From Pseudoduganella albidiflava (GTDB taxonomy: Bacteria > Pseudomonadota > Gammaproteobacteria > Burkholderiales > Burkholderiaceae_D): 64,000 nt of DNA. The position numbers were made by a program, and so were the translations under genes. This document shows positions 47,858-56,592 of this stretch, in pieces (within the stretch, counting starts at the first letter, position 1; each line of letters begins with the position of its first letter). Where the stretch lies: assembly GCF_004322755.1 (NCBI RefSeq), contig NZ_CP036401.1, positions 3,100,001 through 3,164,000 on the forward strand, written 5' to 3'. Below the pieces are notes generated by a model. That model ran no database searches. It saw only the letters and a program-made list of their open reading frames with translations, and had not been told where the DNA came from.

Positions 47858-48283
47858 ATGAACTCCCATGAAATCCGTTACGGCGACTGGGCCACGCTCA
47901 GCGCCGATGCGCAGGTGATCCGCATCGCCGTCTTCGTGCAGGAACAGAACGTTCCCGCCGAACTGGAAATGGATGAGAAGGATGCCGTCTGCCTGCACGC
48001 CGTCGCGTACGACGCGGCCGGCACCCCGGTCGGCACCGGCCGCCTGCTGCCGGACGGCCATATCGGCCGCATGGCCGTCATGAAGGACGCGCGCGGCACC
48101 GGCATCGGCAGCGCGCTGCTGCGCGGCCTGATGGCGCATGCCCGCGAACGCGGCCACCCCGAGGTGGAGCTGTCCGCGCAAACCCATGCGGCATCGTTCT
48201 ACCGCGCGCATGGCTTCGAACAGGTGGGCGACGAGTTCCACGAAGCTGGAATAGCCCACGTGGCGATGCGGCGCGCGTTCTGA
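47858..48283 (+). CDS. GNAT-family N-acetyltransferase
   Basis: A 141-residue acetyltransferase with the CoA loop VMKDARGTGIGSALL and FYRAHGFEQVGDEFHEAGI near the C-terminus, similar to ElaA-like GNATs. The ATG at 47858 has GAGG 5 nt upstream; an ATG at 47843 overlapping the MDR stop is the alternative. It is the last gene of the Dabb operon. Confidence 0.83.
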   Translation: MNSHEIRYGDWATLSADAQVIRIAVFVQEQNVPAELEMDEKDAVCLHAVAYDAAGTPVGTGRLLPDGHIGRMAVMKDARGTGIGSALLRGLMAHARERGHPEVELSAQTHAASFYRAHGFEQVGDEFHEAGIAHVAMRRAF

Positions 48284-48286
48284 GCG

Positions 48287-49336
48287 TCACACCAGCTTGC
48301 CCACATCCAGGATCGCCTGGGCGAAAGCGCGTGGCGCTTCCTGCGGCAGGTTGTGGCCGATGCCGCCGGCCAGGTGGCGATGCTGGTACTTGCCGGTGAA
48401 TTTTCTCGCATAGGCCTTCGGGTCGGGATGTGGCGCGCCGTTCGCGTCGCCTTCCATCGTGATGGTCGGCACTGTCACGTCGGGGAACGCGGCCAGCTGG
48501 CGCTCCAGATTGTCGTAGCGGCGTTCGCCAGGCGCGAGCCCGAGCCGCCAGCGGTAGTTGCTGACGGAGATCGCCACATGGTCCGGGTTGTCGAGCGATG
48601 CCGCTGAACGCGCGAATGTCGCGTCATCGAACTTCCACTGCGGCGAAGCCAGCGCCCAGATCAGCCGGGCAAACGCATGGGTGTTTTCCCGGTACCCCAG
48701 CTCGCCGCGCGGCGTGGCGAAGTAATACTGGTACCACCATTGCAGCTCGGCCTGTGGCGCCAGCGGCTTGCGGTTGGCTTCCTGGCTGCCGATCAGGTAG
48801 CCGCTGACGGACACCAGTGCGTGGAAGCGTTGCGGCCACAGGGCAGCCAGCGTGGTGGCGATGCGCGCGCCCCAGTCGAAGCCGGCCACGATCGCCCGGT
48901 CGATCTTCAGCGCATCCATGAATGCCAGCGCATCGGCGGTGAAGCTGGCCTGCTGCCCGTTGCGCGGCGTGTCCGCGGCAAGGAAGCGCGTGGTGCCATA
49001 GCCGCGCAGGTGCGGGATGATGACGCGATAGCCGGCGGCCGCGAGGATCGGCGCTACGTCGATGAAGGCATGGATGTCGTACGGCCAGCCGTGGAACAGC
49101 ACCACGGGACGGCCATCCGCGGGACCGGCATCGACATAGCCGATATCAAGTACGCCGGCGCGGACCTGGCGGATCGTGGTGAACCTGCTGGAGGCAGGGG
49201 AAATGCCGCTCGCGCCGGACGATGCGGCGGGCGGCGCGGCGGCCACGCCGCCGATCAGGCCGGCCTGGCTGGCGGCGATGCCGAGGGCGGCGGTGTTCAG
49301 GAAGTTGCGGCGTCGCTGGTTGACTGCCTGGTCCAT
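48287..49336 (-). CDS. Tat-exported alpha/beta hydrolase, epoxide-hydrolase-like
   Basis: A 349-residue protein with a twin-arginine signal (QRRRNFLNTAALG) and hydrophobic stretch to about residue 34. The fold shows HGWP (oxyanion, near 82), a nucleophile elbow GFDWGAR where the nucleophile is Asp rather than Ser, and the His in GGIGHNLPQE. An Asp nucleophile marks epoxide hydrolases and haloalkane dehalogenases. Periplasmic export through Tat is notable. Substrate unknown. Confidence 0.85.
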   Translation of the reverse strand: MDQAVNQRRRNFLNTAALGIAASQAGLIGGVAAAPPAASSGASGISPASSRFTTIRQVRAGVLDIGYVDAGPADGRPVVLFHGWPYDIHAFIDVAPILAAAGYRVIIPHLRGYGTTRFLAADTPRNGQQASFTADALAFMDALKIDRAIVAGFDWGARIATTLAALWPQRFHALVSVSGYLIGSQEANRKPLAPQAELQWWYQYYFATPRGELGYRENTHAFARLIWALASPQWKFDDATFARSAASLDNPDHVAISVSNYRWRLGLAPGERRYDNLERQLAAFPDVTVPTITMEGDANGAPHPDPKAYARKFTGKYQHRHLAGGIGHNLPQEAPRAFAQAILDVGKLV

Positions 49337-49626
49337 GGTGTTCTCCTTTTATGAATGGTGGCGCGCTGCCGGTGTCGCGGTGCATGTCCGGCTTGTCGTG
49401 GCGATTCCGCACCTGCGGCATCGACCAGGCCATTACACCGCCGCCACGTATCCGGGAAATGTCCGTGGCGGCGCCACCTGCATGCGCAGGTATCGCCGGC
49501 CGCGCCGGATACGCCGGGATACAAACCGATGCCGCCTTCCGTGCGCTGAAGCTGCCGCCACGCTGCCAAGATGGTGGCCAGCCGATGGTGGCAAGACAGA
49601 AGGGTGACAGGCGAGGAGGCGCATCG

Positions 49627-49926
49627 ATGGATGAACTGGAGGAACGGCTGCTGGCCGAACTGCGGCGCTATGCCGCCAACCGGCTGAAGGACGTGGCGCG
49701 AGGCGCCGAAACGCGCGAACTGGCGGGCTTGCTGGTGGAAAAATACGGCTACGGGCTGGCCAAGGCGCTGGCCATCGCCCGCGAGCTGGCGGGCGAACCG
49801 GGCGTGGACCTGGCCCGGGAGATCGAACGTGTCGTGCTCGAGGTGGACCCCGAGGCGGTGGAGCACCGCAGCCGCCGCTGGGATGCCGCGCCGGCCGGGC
49901 TGTCGCTGCCGCCGCGCCGGGTCTAG
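49627..49926 (+). CDS. Small helical hypothetical protein
   Basis: A 99-residue protein behind GAGGAGG. It is charged and helical (ELEERLLAELRRYAANRLKD.., then LAKALAIARELAGEPG) with a Pro/Arg tail. No family is recognised. It is divergent from the Tat-exported hydrolase and its stop overlaps by 4 nt the stop of the convergent LysR gene. Confidence 0.6.
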   Translation: MDELEERLLAELRRYAANRLKDVARGAETRELAGLLVEKYGYGLAKALAIARELAGEPGVDLAREIERVVLEVDPEAVEHRSRRWDAAPAGLSLPPRRV

Positions 49927-50849
49927 CCGCGCGTGCCCAGCGGCGGCAACGTGGCGATTTCTCCGCAGCGCTCCGCCAGCAGCGCATGCAATTGCCGCAC
50001 GGCCGGTGAGAACTGGCGCCGGTGCGGGCAGATCAGCTGCAGTGGCGCCGTCTCGCCCGGCTGCCCGGGCAGCACCACGGCCAGCCGGCCGGCCTGCACG
50101 TCGGCGCTTACGTCGAGCCACGACTTGTAGGCGATGCCCTCGCCGGCGATGGCCCAGCGGCGCACCACGTCGGCATCGTCGCTGGCCAGCGGGCCCTTGA
50201 CCTGCACGGTACGGCGGCCCTTGTCCAGCGGGAAGCCCCATTTGTCATAGAGGCGGCCGCCCATGTGCCACAGCAGGCAGGAATGCCGCGGCAGCTCGTC
50301 CAGCGTTTGCGGCGTGCCGCATTGCTCGAGATAGCCCGGCGCGGCCACCAGCACGCGCCGGTTGTCCGGTGCGACAGGCAGCGCCACGAAGCTGGCATCC
50401 TGCACGGTGCCGTAGCGGAGCGCGATGTCGACCGGGTCGCGGAACACGTCCGTCACCTGGTCGGAAAACTGCACGCGCAGCTCCAGCTTCGGATGCCGGC
50501 GGCGAAACGCCGTCAGCCACGGCAGCAGCACGTTGCGGCCGAAATCCGATGGCGCGGTGATCTGCAGGGTGCCGGCCAGGGTGTCGGTGCCGCGGTGCAG
50601 CTCGTCGCGGCCGCTGTGCAGCAGGTCGATCACCTCCCTGGCATAGGGCAGGTAGCGTTCGCCCTCGTCGGTCAGGCGCAGGCTGCGCGTGGAGCGGGCG
50701 AACAGGCGGACATCGAGGTCGCGCTCGAGCCGCATGATGGCGGCGCTGACCTGGCCCGGCAGCAGGTTCGCTTCGCGCGCGGCCTTGGTGAAGCTGCCGC
50801 AGGCGGCGGTGCGGACAAACAGCGAGAGATCTTCGAAGCGGATGGCCAT
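49923..50849 (-). CDS. LysR-family transcriptional regulator
   Basis: A 308-residue regulator with the N-terminal winged HTH (SFTKAAREANLLPGQVSAAI) and RSTRSLRLTDEG, followed by the periplasmic-binding-like effector domain. It is divergent from the zinc-free alcohol-dehydrogenase-type gene at 50955, with a 105-bp gap that holds an inverted repeat, so that gene is its likely target. Confidence 0.88.
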   Translation of the reverse strand: MAIRFEDLSLFVRTAACGSFTKAAREANLLPGQVSAAIMRLERDLDVRLFARSTRSLRLTDEGERYLPYAREVIDLLHSGRDELHRGTDTLAGTLQITAPSDFGRNVLLPWLTAFRRRHPKLELRVQFSDQVTDVFRDPVDIALRYGTVQDASFVALPVAPDNRRVLVAAPGYLEQCGTPQTLDELPRHSCLLWHMGGRLYDKWGFPLDKGRRTVQVKGPLASDDADVVRRWAIAGEGIAYKSWLDVSADVQAGRLAVVLPGQPGETAPLQLICPHRRQFSPAVRQLHALLAERCGEIATLPPLGTRG

Positions 50850-50886
50850 GCGATTTTCATTCGGCGAGAGAAAGTGCTACCCGATT

Positions 50887-50919
50887 ATATGGCTTTTTGC
50901 GTTGCCACTCCCGCCATAT
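50887..50919. promoter_or_regulatory. Inverted repeat in LysR/oxidoreductase intergenic region
   Basis: ATATGGC (50887-50893) and GCCATAT (50913-50919) are perfect 7-bp arms with a 19-bp spacer, midway between the divergent starts. LysR regulators bind such interrupted dyads; the assignment is inferred. Confidence 0.5.
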
Positions 50920-50954
50920 GATGGTCCCCGTCAACTCAACTGGAGTACCAGCAC

Positions 50955-51962
50955 ATGAAAGCAATCGTTTATACCCGCCATGGCTTGCCGATCGAGGACC
51001 CGGAGTCGCTGGTCGAGATGGTTCTGCCGGATCCCGTGCCCGGTCCGCGCGACCTGCTGGTGCGGGTGCACGCGGTGTCGGTCAATCCGGTCGACACCAA
51101 GGTGCGCCGCGGTGCGGCCGTCGCGCAGCCCCGGGTGCTGGGCTGGGACGTGGCCGGCGTCGTCGAAGCGGTGGGCAGCGACGTCACCGCGTTCCGGCCG
51201 GGCGACGAGGTGTATTACGCCGGTTCGCTGACGCGGCCCGGCTCGTACAGCGAACTGCACCTGGTCGACGAGCGGATTGCCGGGCACAAGCCGGCAACGC
51301 TGGGCTTTGCCGATGCCGCGGCATTGCCGCTGACGTCGCTCACGGCGTGGGAGTTGCTGTTCGACCGGCTGAACGTGCCGGAGGGCGGCGGTGCCGAGCG
51401 GTCGCTGCTGGTCATCGGTGCCGCGGGCGGCGTCGGTTCGATCTTGACGCAACTGGCCAGGAAACTGACCGGGCTGACCGTGATCGGCACCGCCTCCCGG
51501 CCGGAGACCGCCGGCTGGGTCACCGAACTGGGCGCGCACCACGTGATCGACCATGCGCGGCCGATGCAGGCGCAATTGCAGGCACTGGGCTTCAAGTATG
51601 CCGATATCGTCATCAGCCTGACGCACACCGACCAGCACTACGCCGACATCGTCGACATCCTCGCGCCGCAAGGCCAGTTCGCGCTGATCGACGATCCGGA
51701 CACGCTCGATGCCATGCCGCTCAAGCGCAAGAGCATCTCGCTGCACTGGGAACTGATGTTTACCCGTTCGATGTTTGAAACGGCGGACATGGCGCGCCAG
51801 CGCGACATCCTCGACCGCGTGGCCGCGCTGGTCGACAGCGGCGAGCTGCGCACCACCGTTGGCGAACACATCGGCAAGATCGATGCGCCGAACCTGCGCC
51901 GCGCCCACGCCATCATCGAGAGCGGCAAGGCGCGCGGCAAGCTGGTGCTGGCCGGTTTCTGA
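50955..51962 (+). CDS. Quinone-oxidoreductase-like MDR protein
   Basis: A 335-residue zinc-binding-dehydrogenase superfamily protein starting MKAIVYTRHGLPIEDPESLV after GGAG. VHAVSVNPVDTKVRRG, GWDVAGVVEAVGSDV and the nucleotide motif LVIGAAGGVGSILTQLA are seen, without the structural-zinc cysteines. It probably reduces quinones or enones with NADPH. Divergent from its likely LysR regulator; nfsB follows. Confidence 0.9.
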   Translation: MKAIVYTRHGLPIEDPESLVEMVLPDPVPGPRDLLVRVHAVSVNPVDTKVRRGAAVAQPRVLGWDVAGVVEAVGSDVTAFRPGDEVYYAGSLTRPGSYSELHLVDERIAGHKPATLGFADAAALPLTSLTAWELLFDRLNVPEGGGAERSLLVIGAAGGVGSILTQLARKLTGLTVIGTASRPETAGWVTELGAHHVIDHARPMQAQLQALGFKYADIVISLTHTDQHYADIVDILAPQGQFALIDDPDTLDAMPLKRKSISLHWELMFTRSMFETADMARQRDILDRVAALVDSGELRTTVGEHIGKIDAPNLRRAHAIIESGKARGKLVLAGF

Positions 51963-52045
51963 ACATGCCGGTGCCGCGTTGCCGCCAGCGCGCGCGACGC
52001 GGTACCATGGCGCCCGTTTTTTATTCTTCAACAGGAAAGTCCCGA

Positions 52046-52699
52046 ATGGATATCGTTGCCAAGGCGCGCCAGCGCTACACCGTGAAATCGTATGACCGTG
52101 AACGCAAGGTTCCGGCGGAAATCATCGACCAGCTGCGCGAGGTGCTGCGCCTCGCGCCGTCGTCGGTCAATTCGCAACCGTGGCATTTCGTCGTCGCCGC
52201 CACGCCGGAAGGCAAGGAACGCATCGCCAGGGCCGCCGAGGCGGGCTTCCAGTACAACGCGGCGAAGATCCGCGACGCCTCCCACGTCATCGTGCTGGCC
52301 ACCAAGGTGGCGCCGGACGAGGCGCAGCTGGCCGCCGTGCTGGAACAGGAAGCCAGGGACGGGCGCTTCGTCAACGACGCGGCGAAGTCGGCGCAGCATG
52401 CCGGCCGCATGTCGTACACCAACCTGCACCGGTTCACGCAGAAGGACGTCCCGTTCTGGTACGAAAAGCAGACCTACCTCGCGCTGGGCACGCTGCTGCA
52501 GGCCGCCGCGCTGCTCGACGTGGGCGCCACGCCGATGGAAGGCTTCAATGCCGAAGTGCTGGACAAGGAACTGGGCCTGCGCGACAAGGGCTTCACCGGC
52601 ACCGTGATCGTCTCGCTGGGCTACAGCAGCGGCGAAGACTTCAACGCCAAGCTGCCCAAATCGCGGCTGCCCGCCGAGCAGGTGTTTACCGACATCTGA
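52046..52699 (+). CDS. nfsB: Oxygen-insensitive NAD(P)H nitroreductase
   Basis: A 217-residue FMN flavoprotein. The ATG at 52046 follows AGGAA. APSSVNSQPWHFVVA (FMN site), EAEDGRF-like QEARDGRFVND, TPMEGFNAEVLD and LPKSRLP match NfsB. It reduces nitroaromatics and quinones. An IS3-family element lies 23 bp downstream. Confidence 0.9.
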   Translation: MDIVAKARQRYTVKSYDRERKVPAEIIDQLREVLRLAPSSVNSQPWHFVVAATPEGKERIARAAEAGFQYNAAKIRDASHVIVLATKVAPDEAQLAAVLEQEARDGRFVNDAAKSAQHAGRMSYTNLHRFTQKDVPFWYEKQTYLALGTLLQAAALLDVGATPMEGFNAEVLDKELGLRDKGFTGTVIVSLGYSSGEDFNAKLPKSRLPAEQVFTDI

Positions 52700-52707
52700 A
52701 AGCTTGC

Positions 52708-52722
52708 AAAAACCGGTGACAG
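52708..52722 (-). repeat. Left half of an IS-interrupted repeat copy
   Basis: AAAAACCGGTGACAG is the start of a copy of the GGAGCCTGTCACCGG repeat family on the minus strand. Its other half continues at 54171 (CAGGCTCCGATTTCT) beyond the IS. Rejoining the two halves at the shared CAG gives a complete copy. Confidence 0.85.
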
Positions 52723-52756
52723 TGAAGTGACCCCAAGAAGTTGGACGGTTTGTTAG

Positions 52757-53566
52757 CTATGCTGCTTGTAGCTGAGTTCTGTACTGCACGGGACTCAGCC
52801 CGTTCAACCTAAGCTTGATGCGCTTGTGATTGTAGTAGCGGATGTACTTCACCAGGCCTTTCTTCAGCTCCTCAATACTGGCAAATTTCTGCAGATGGAA
52901 GTACTCAGTCTTGAGTACGGCGAAGAAGCTCTCCATGGCAGCGTTGTCGAGGCAATTTCCTTTGCGAGACATGCTCTGCACGACATTTTTATCCTCCAGC
53001 GCCTTCCGGTAAGCGGGCTTCCGATAGTGCCATCCCTGGTCCGAGTGAAGGATTGGCTTGTCGTCTTTGCCGAGCTTTCGCAGAGCTTTTTTAACCATGT
53101 TGGTAACCAAGCTCAGCACTGGCCGGGTGTTCGTCTCGAAGGCGATGATCTCGCCGTTGCACAGATCCATCACCGGCGAGAGATACAGTTTTTTGCCAGC
53201 GACATTGAACTCCGTGACATCAGTTACCCACTTCTCGTGCATGGCCGCAGCTTCAAAATCGCGGTCCAAGAGGTTATCTGCAGCTTCGCCCACTTCGCCT
53301 TTGTAAGAACGATACTTCTTCGGCCGCACCAGCGATTTCAAGCCGAGCTCGCTCATCAAACGCTGTACACGTTTGTGGTTAACTTTATGCCCGTCCTTGC
53401 GGATCTCAGCGGCCACACGGCGATAGCCATAGCGCCCGTGGTTGCCGTCGAAGACGCCCTGAACACGATTTTTTAAGGCCTCGTCACGATCGCCTAGCTT
53501 GGCCACTTGCTGCTGATAGTAGTAAGTGCTGCGCGCCAGGCCTGCTACTTCCAGCAAGCCATCCAA
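52757..53566 (-). CDS. IS3-family transposase OrfB (DDE integrase)
   Basis: A 269-residue catalytic part with HTH_21 (STYYYQQQ), KRVQRLMSELGLK and the integrase core: Asp in WVTDVTEF, Asp in ILHSDQGWHY, Glu in ESFFAVLKTE. The frame has only a TTG near its beginning, and it is open upstream into the OrfA end. A run of five A then G at 53602-53607 just before the OrfA stop would give a -1 shift that reads on as AKVITELRQRF into OrfB, so the working enzyme is probably the OrfAB fusion. Confidence 0.92.
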   Translation of the reverse strand: MDGLLEVAGLARSTYYYQQQVAKLGDRDEALKNRVQGVFDGNHGRYGYRRVAAEIRKDGHKVNHKRVQRLMSELGLKSLVRPKKYRSYKGEVGEAADNLLDRDFEAAAMHEKWVTDVTEFNVAGKKLYLSPVMDLCNGEIIAFETNTRPVLSLVTNMVKKALRKLGKDDKPILHSDQGWHYRKPAYRKALEDKNVVQSMSRKGNCLDNAAMESFFAVLKTEYFHLQKFASIEELKKGLVKYIRYYNHKRIKLRLNGLSPVQYRTQLQAA

Positions 53567-53592
53567 AGGGAAACGCTGCCTCAGTTCAGTGA

Positions 53593-54138
53593 TTACTTTC
53601 GCTTTTTGCGCGCTATCGCACGCTGCTGCTTCTGTTCCTGAACCAAGGCCCCCAGCTTTTTTAGGTAGGCGTTCTCCATCCGCAAGTAGTTCACTTCTTT
53701 GAGAAGCTCTTCAAGGGTCTTGGCCTCTTCATCGAGAGGCGTTTGCGGCGCGGGCGGCTGGGATGTGGGCATTTTCTTCGGTCTCTGGCGCGGTCGGGGA
53801 CTGAGCGCATCTATACCGCCGCTATGATAACAGCGCTCCCACTGGCCGATGCTGCCGGTATGGCGCACGTTGAAAATCACGGCCGTCTCGAAACATGACA
53901 ACTCATGCTTCCACATGTACTGCAATATCGATAGCTTGCCCTCAGCGCTGTGCCTATGTTGCTTCTTCTCCAGTCCCGCCACACCATGAGCGTCGTATAG
54001 CCTGATCCATAAATAGACCAGACTAGGATCTACGCCCATTTCGTTGCCAAGACGAACGCATCCCAATGGCCCGGCTCGATATCGATCGACCACCTCTTGC
54101 TTGAACTGCACACCATACTTCGCCATGAAAAACCCCAA
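53593..54138 (-). CDS. IS3-family transposase OrfA (helix-turn-helix)
   Basis: A 181-residue protein starting MGFFMAKYGVQFKQEVV with two HTH regions (residues 12-50 and 70-110) and a C-terminal leucine-zipper-like coiled coil (EEAKTLEELLKEVNYLRMEN). It binds IS ends. Its 3' end holds the A-rich candidate frameshift site toward OrfB. Confidence 0.9.
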   Translation of the reverse strand: MGFFMAKYGVQFKQEVVDRYRAGPLGCVRLGNEMGVDPSLVYLWIRLYDAHGVAGLEKKQHRHSAEGKLSILQYMWKHELSCFETAVIFNVRHTGSIGQWERCYHSGGIDALSPRPRQRPKKMPTSQPPAPQTPLDEEAKTLEELLKEVNYLRMENAYLKKLGALVQEQKQQRAIARKKRK

Positions 54139-54170
54139 AAGTTGGTGTCCAACTTTTAGGGTTCAGTTCA

Positions 54171-54312
54171 CAGGCTCCGATTTCTACAAGCTTTCGAGAG
54201 GCCTTCGAGAGGCTTTCGAACATAATCGGAGCCTGTCACCGGTTTTTGGAACCTTTCGAACGTAATCGGAGCCTGTCACCGGTTTTCATAATCGGAGCCT
54301 GTGACCGGTTTT
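54171..54312 (-). repeat. Array of GGAGCCTGTCACCGG repeats after the IS
   Basis: Three full copies of CGGAGCCTGTCACCGGTTTT lie at 54227-54246, 54267-54286 and 54293-54312 (the last with GTGACC), plus the half copy at 54171. The first two full copies are part of a 40-bp tandem unit (54213-54252 and 54253-54292) that also holds CTTTCGAAC. CTTTCGAGAGG short repeats lie between 54191 and 54220. This is an intergenic array next to the IS. Two more copies are at 60440 and 60488. Confidence 0.88.
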
Positions 54313-54315
54313 CGG

Positions 54316-55140
54316 TCAGCGGAACACCTGCTCGTGCAGCACGGCCGGGGCTTCGGCATACAGCTTGACGAGGGTCGAGGTGCGGGTGCCGTAGTCGGGC
54401 GATTCGATCTTGACGGCCGACAGTTGCCGCTCGCGCTCCAGCGGAACGCCGGTGTCCGGCAAGCGCTGGTCGGGTGCGCGGGCGGTGTCGGCCAGCATCT
54501 CGAAATAGGCTTCTTCCGGCGCGCCCAGGCACAGCAGGCTGGCGAATTGCGCCTTGGTCTTGAGGACCTTCGGCCACGGCGAGTCGAGCAGCGCGTTGGA
54601 CAGGCCATACACCCCGGGGCCCAGCGGTTGCCCGTTGCGCGGGTCCGCGTCGCCGCGGTTGGAGAACCACACCAGTTCCTCGCCATCGCACAACACCAGG
54701 TTGAAGCCGTTGTACGCGCCGGCACCGGGGCGGATCTGCTCGACATAGTCGCGCGCGCTCATCGTCGCGGACAGGAAGTTCGACACCAGCATGCCGCGCG
54801 ACGGCGCCTGCGGGTCGTGGTCCTGCGGCGCCCGGATGTTGGTGATGGCGGCAAAGCGCGACGGCGCCTTGCCATCGCTGTCGACCGGTGCGAAGCCGCC
54901 GTCCTGGCAGCGCGCGCGCAGCGGCGAGACGTTGGCCGCCCACTGGCAGTCCGGGCCATCCGGGCGCGTCACGCCCATCCAGCTGCCACCGGCCTTGAGG
55001 TCGCGGCCGGCGATGACTTGCGGGTTTTCTTCCCACGGCCCGGCCGCGGCGCTGGCGCGGTCATAGTATTCGTCGCGGTTGGCGGCGGCGATCAGCGGCA
55101 CGCCGGGTACCACGCGCCAGGCGAAAACGATCAGGCACAT
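54316..55140 (-). CDS. NRDE family protein (TANGO2-like Ntn hydrolase)
   Basis: A 274-residue protein starting MCLIVFAWRVVPGVPLIAAANRDE, with the NRDE motif at residues 21-24 and Cys2 as the expected Ntn nucleophile after Met removal. GGSWMGV and FNLVLCDGEEL follow. The family is linked to TANGO2, proposed to act in haem or lipid handling; no reaction is certain. Its start overlaps the stop of the DUF4936 gene. Confidence 0.88.
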   Translation of the reverse strand: MCLIVFAWRVVPGVPLIAAANRDEYYDRASAAAGPWEENPQVIAGRDLKAGGSWMGVTRPDGPDCQWAANVSPLRARCQDGGFAPVDSDGKAPSRFAAITNIRAPQDHDPQAPSRGMLVSNFLSATMSARDYVEQIRPGAGAYNGFNLVLCDGEELVWFSNRGDADPRNGQPLGPGVYGLSNALLDSPWPKVLKTKAQFASLLCLGAPEEAYFEMLADTARAPDQRLPDTGVPLERERQLSAVKIESPDYGTRTSTLVKLYAEAPAVLHEQVFR

Positions 55141-55418
55141 GAGGGGATATCCATGAAGAGTTCAGTATGTCGGGGACCCGCGATCAGCGTGTCCAGGCCG
55201 GCAGCGGCGACGGCTTGCGTCAACGCTGCCGTGAAACCAGGCGTGGTGGCGGGGTAGACTTCCATCCACGTCTGCACGCCGTCCGGGCTGTCCGGCCGGC
55301 GTTTCAGTTGCGGCGCCACGCCATGGGCGGCTGCCAGTTGCGCCTGCAGCGCACGCACGCGCGGCATCAGTGCTTCCGCGTCGCCCGTGGCAACGCGGTA
55401 ATAGACATACAGGTCCAT
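55131..55418 (-). CDS. DUF4936 family protein
   Basis: A 95-residue protein starting MDLYVYYRVATGDAEAL and ending in FMDIPSCA; the fold looks like a small ferredoxin-like dimer. It lies between ygfZ (13 bp after its stop) and the NRDE gene (10-nt overlap), so the three are one transcript. Function unknown. Confidence 0.78.
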   Translation of the reverse strand: MDLYVYYRVATGDAEALMPRVRALQAQLAAAHGVAPQLKRRPDSPDGVQTWMEVYPATTPGFTAALTQAVAAAGLDTLIAGPRHTELFMDIPSCA

Positions 55419-55431
55419 CAGCACCGGCCCG

Positions 55432-56439
55432 TCACACTTCCAGCTTGTCCAGCACGTAGGGCAGCGGCTGGAACGCCAGCGCGGGGCCATCCGCGGCGCG
55501 GGCGCGCACGTCGCCCGCTTCCAGCGCATCGAGCTTCATCTCGACCAGCGCATCGACGCCGCCGCCGCCGTTGGGCGCCGCGTTGACGACCATGCCGCAA
55601 GGCTGGCCGGGATCGGCTGGCGTGAAGACTTCCGTGCCGGGACCGACCGTGGCATCGTCGATCGTCACCAGCGCCGTGCGGCGTTTCAGCTTGCCCAGGT
55701 ACTGGCTGCGCGCGACGATTTCCTGGCCCGGGTAGCAGCCCTTCTTGAAGTTCACGCCGCCCAGCAGCTCGAAGTTGATCATCTGCGGCACGAACTGTTC
55801 CTGCGTGGCGGCGGCGATGAGCGGCACGCCGGCATGGATATCCGACAGGCGCCACGCCGCGTTGCCGCCGACGACCAGCCGGTCGGCCAGTTCCGGCGCC
55901 ACGGTGGTGGCCGTTTCCGGCGTGGTCAGCCACAGGTAGCGGGGCGCGCCGAACGCATCGGCCACGCGCAGCAGCGTGCCCAGTGGATGGTCCAGCTTCG
56001 TGTACGGCGCAGCGGGCAGGGCGTCGAACCAGGTTTGCAGCACCGCTTCCGCCAGCGCGCCGCCCAGGCCCAGCGCCACGCGCTGTTCCGTCACGTCCAC
56101 CGGCTTGGTCTTGGCGCGCAGCACGAACATCTGCAGCCGCTTCTGGATCGCCGGCTGGATGTCGCGCGCCAGTTGCAGGTAGACGGACTGCTCGTCCTTC
56201 CACATCAGGAAGCTGGCCAGCAGACGTCCCTTCGGCGAGCAATAGCCGGCCAGGCGCACTTCGCCGGCGCCCAGGTGCTCGACATCGTTGGTCAGCTGCG
56301 AGTGGAGGAACGCGGCCGTATCGTCGCCGCTGAAGGCGATCAGGCCCAGGTCGGTGACCGGGGCCACGAAGCCGGCGGCCAGCGCGGTGCGCGTGGGCGC
56401 TTCGGCGGGAGCTGCAAGGAGTTGATTCCAGTTGTTCAT
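55432..56439 (-). CDS. ygfZ: Folate-binding Fe-S cluster repair protein YgfZ
   Basis: A 335-residue GcvT-like protein that binds tetrahydrofolate and helps maintain iron-sulfur enzymes. The hallmark KKGCYPGQEIVARSQYLGK is intact. An ATG at 56439 gives MNNWNQLLAAP; a longer frame has no support. Divergent from mltG. Confidence 0.92.
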   Translation of the reverse strand: MNNWNQLLAAPAEAPTRTALAAGFVAPVTDLGLIAFSGDDTAAFLHSQLTNDVEHLGAGEVRLAGYCSPKGRLLASFLMWKDEQSVYLQLARDIQPAIQKRLQMFVLRAKTKPVDVTEQRVALGLGGALAEAVLQTWFDALPAAPYTKLDHPLGTLLRVADAFGAPRYLWLTTPETATTVAPELADRLVVGGNAAWRLSDIHAGVPLIAAATQEQFVPQMINFELLGGVNFKKGCYPGQEIVARSQYLGKLKRRTALVTIDDATVGPGTEVFTPADPGQPCGMVVNAAPNGGGGVDALVEMKLDALEAGDVRARAADGPALAFQPLPYVLDKLEV

Positions 56440-56592
56440 ATTTTTAGATACTTTGGCTAGATATTGCCCACGAAGGCCCACTCAGTTGCCTGCGAAGGCA
56501 TTATGATTACGGGCTCATTATAAAGATCCCGCGCCAAACGCGCCGGCCACCCCCAAAACGGGTCGCGCGGCCCCGCGCGGGGAGCATACGAC

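Larger units (their letters stand above)
52723..54170 (-). mobile_element. Complete IS3-family insertion sequence, 1448 bp
   Basis: The ends are imperfect inverted repeats of about 24 bp (52723-52746 and 54147-54170), both beginning TGAA and ending AGTTGGAC, with about five mismatches. The element is flanked by a 3-bp direct repeat CAG (52720-52722 and 54171-54173). It encodes OrfA (HTH) and OrfB (DDE transposase) on the minus strand, with the two-frame arrangement of IS3 elements of the IS150 type. Both ORFs look intact, so it may be active. Confidence 0.93.

Noticed and set aside
54213..54312. Possible CRISPR remnant in the 40-bp-period repeats
   Set aside because: The interval between repeat cores is itself repeated and not unique, and no cas gene is near.
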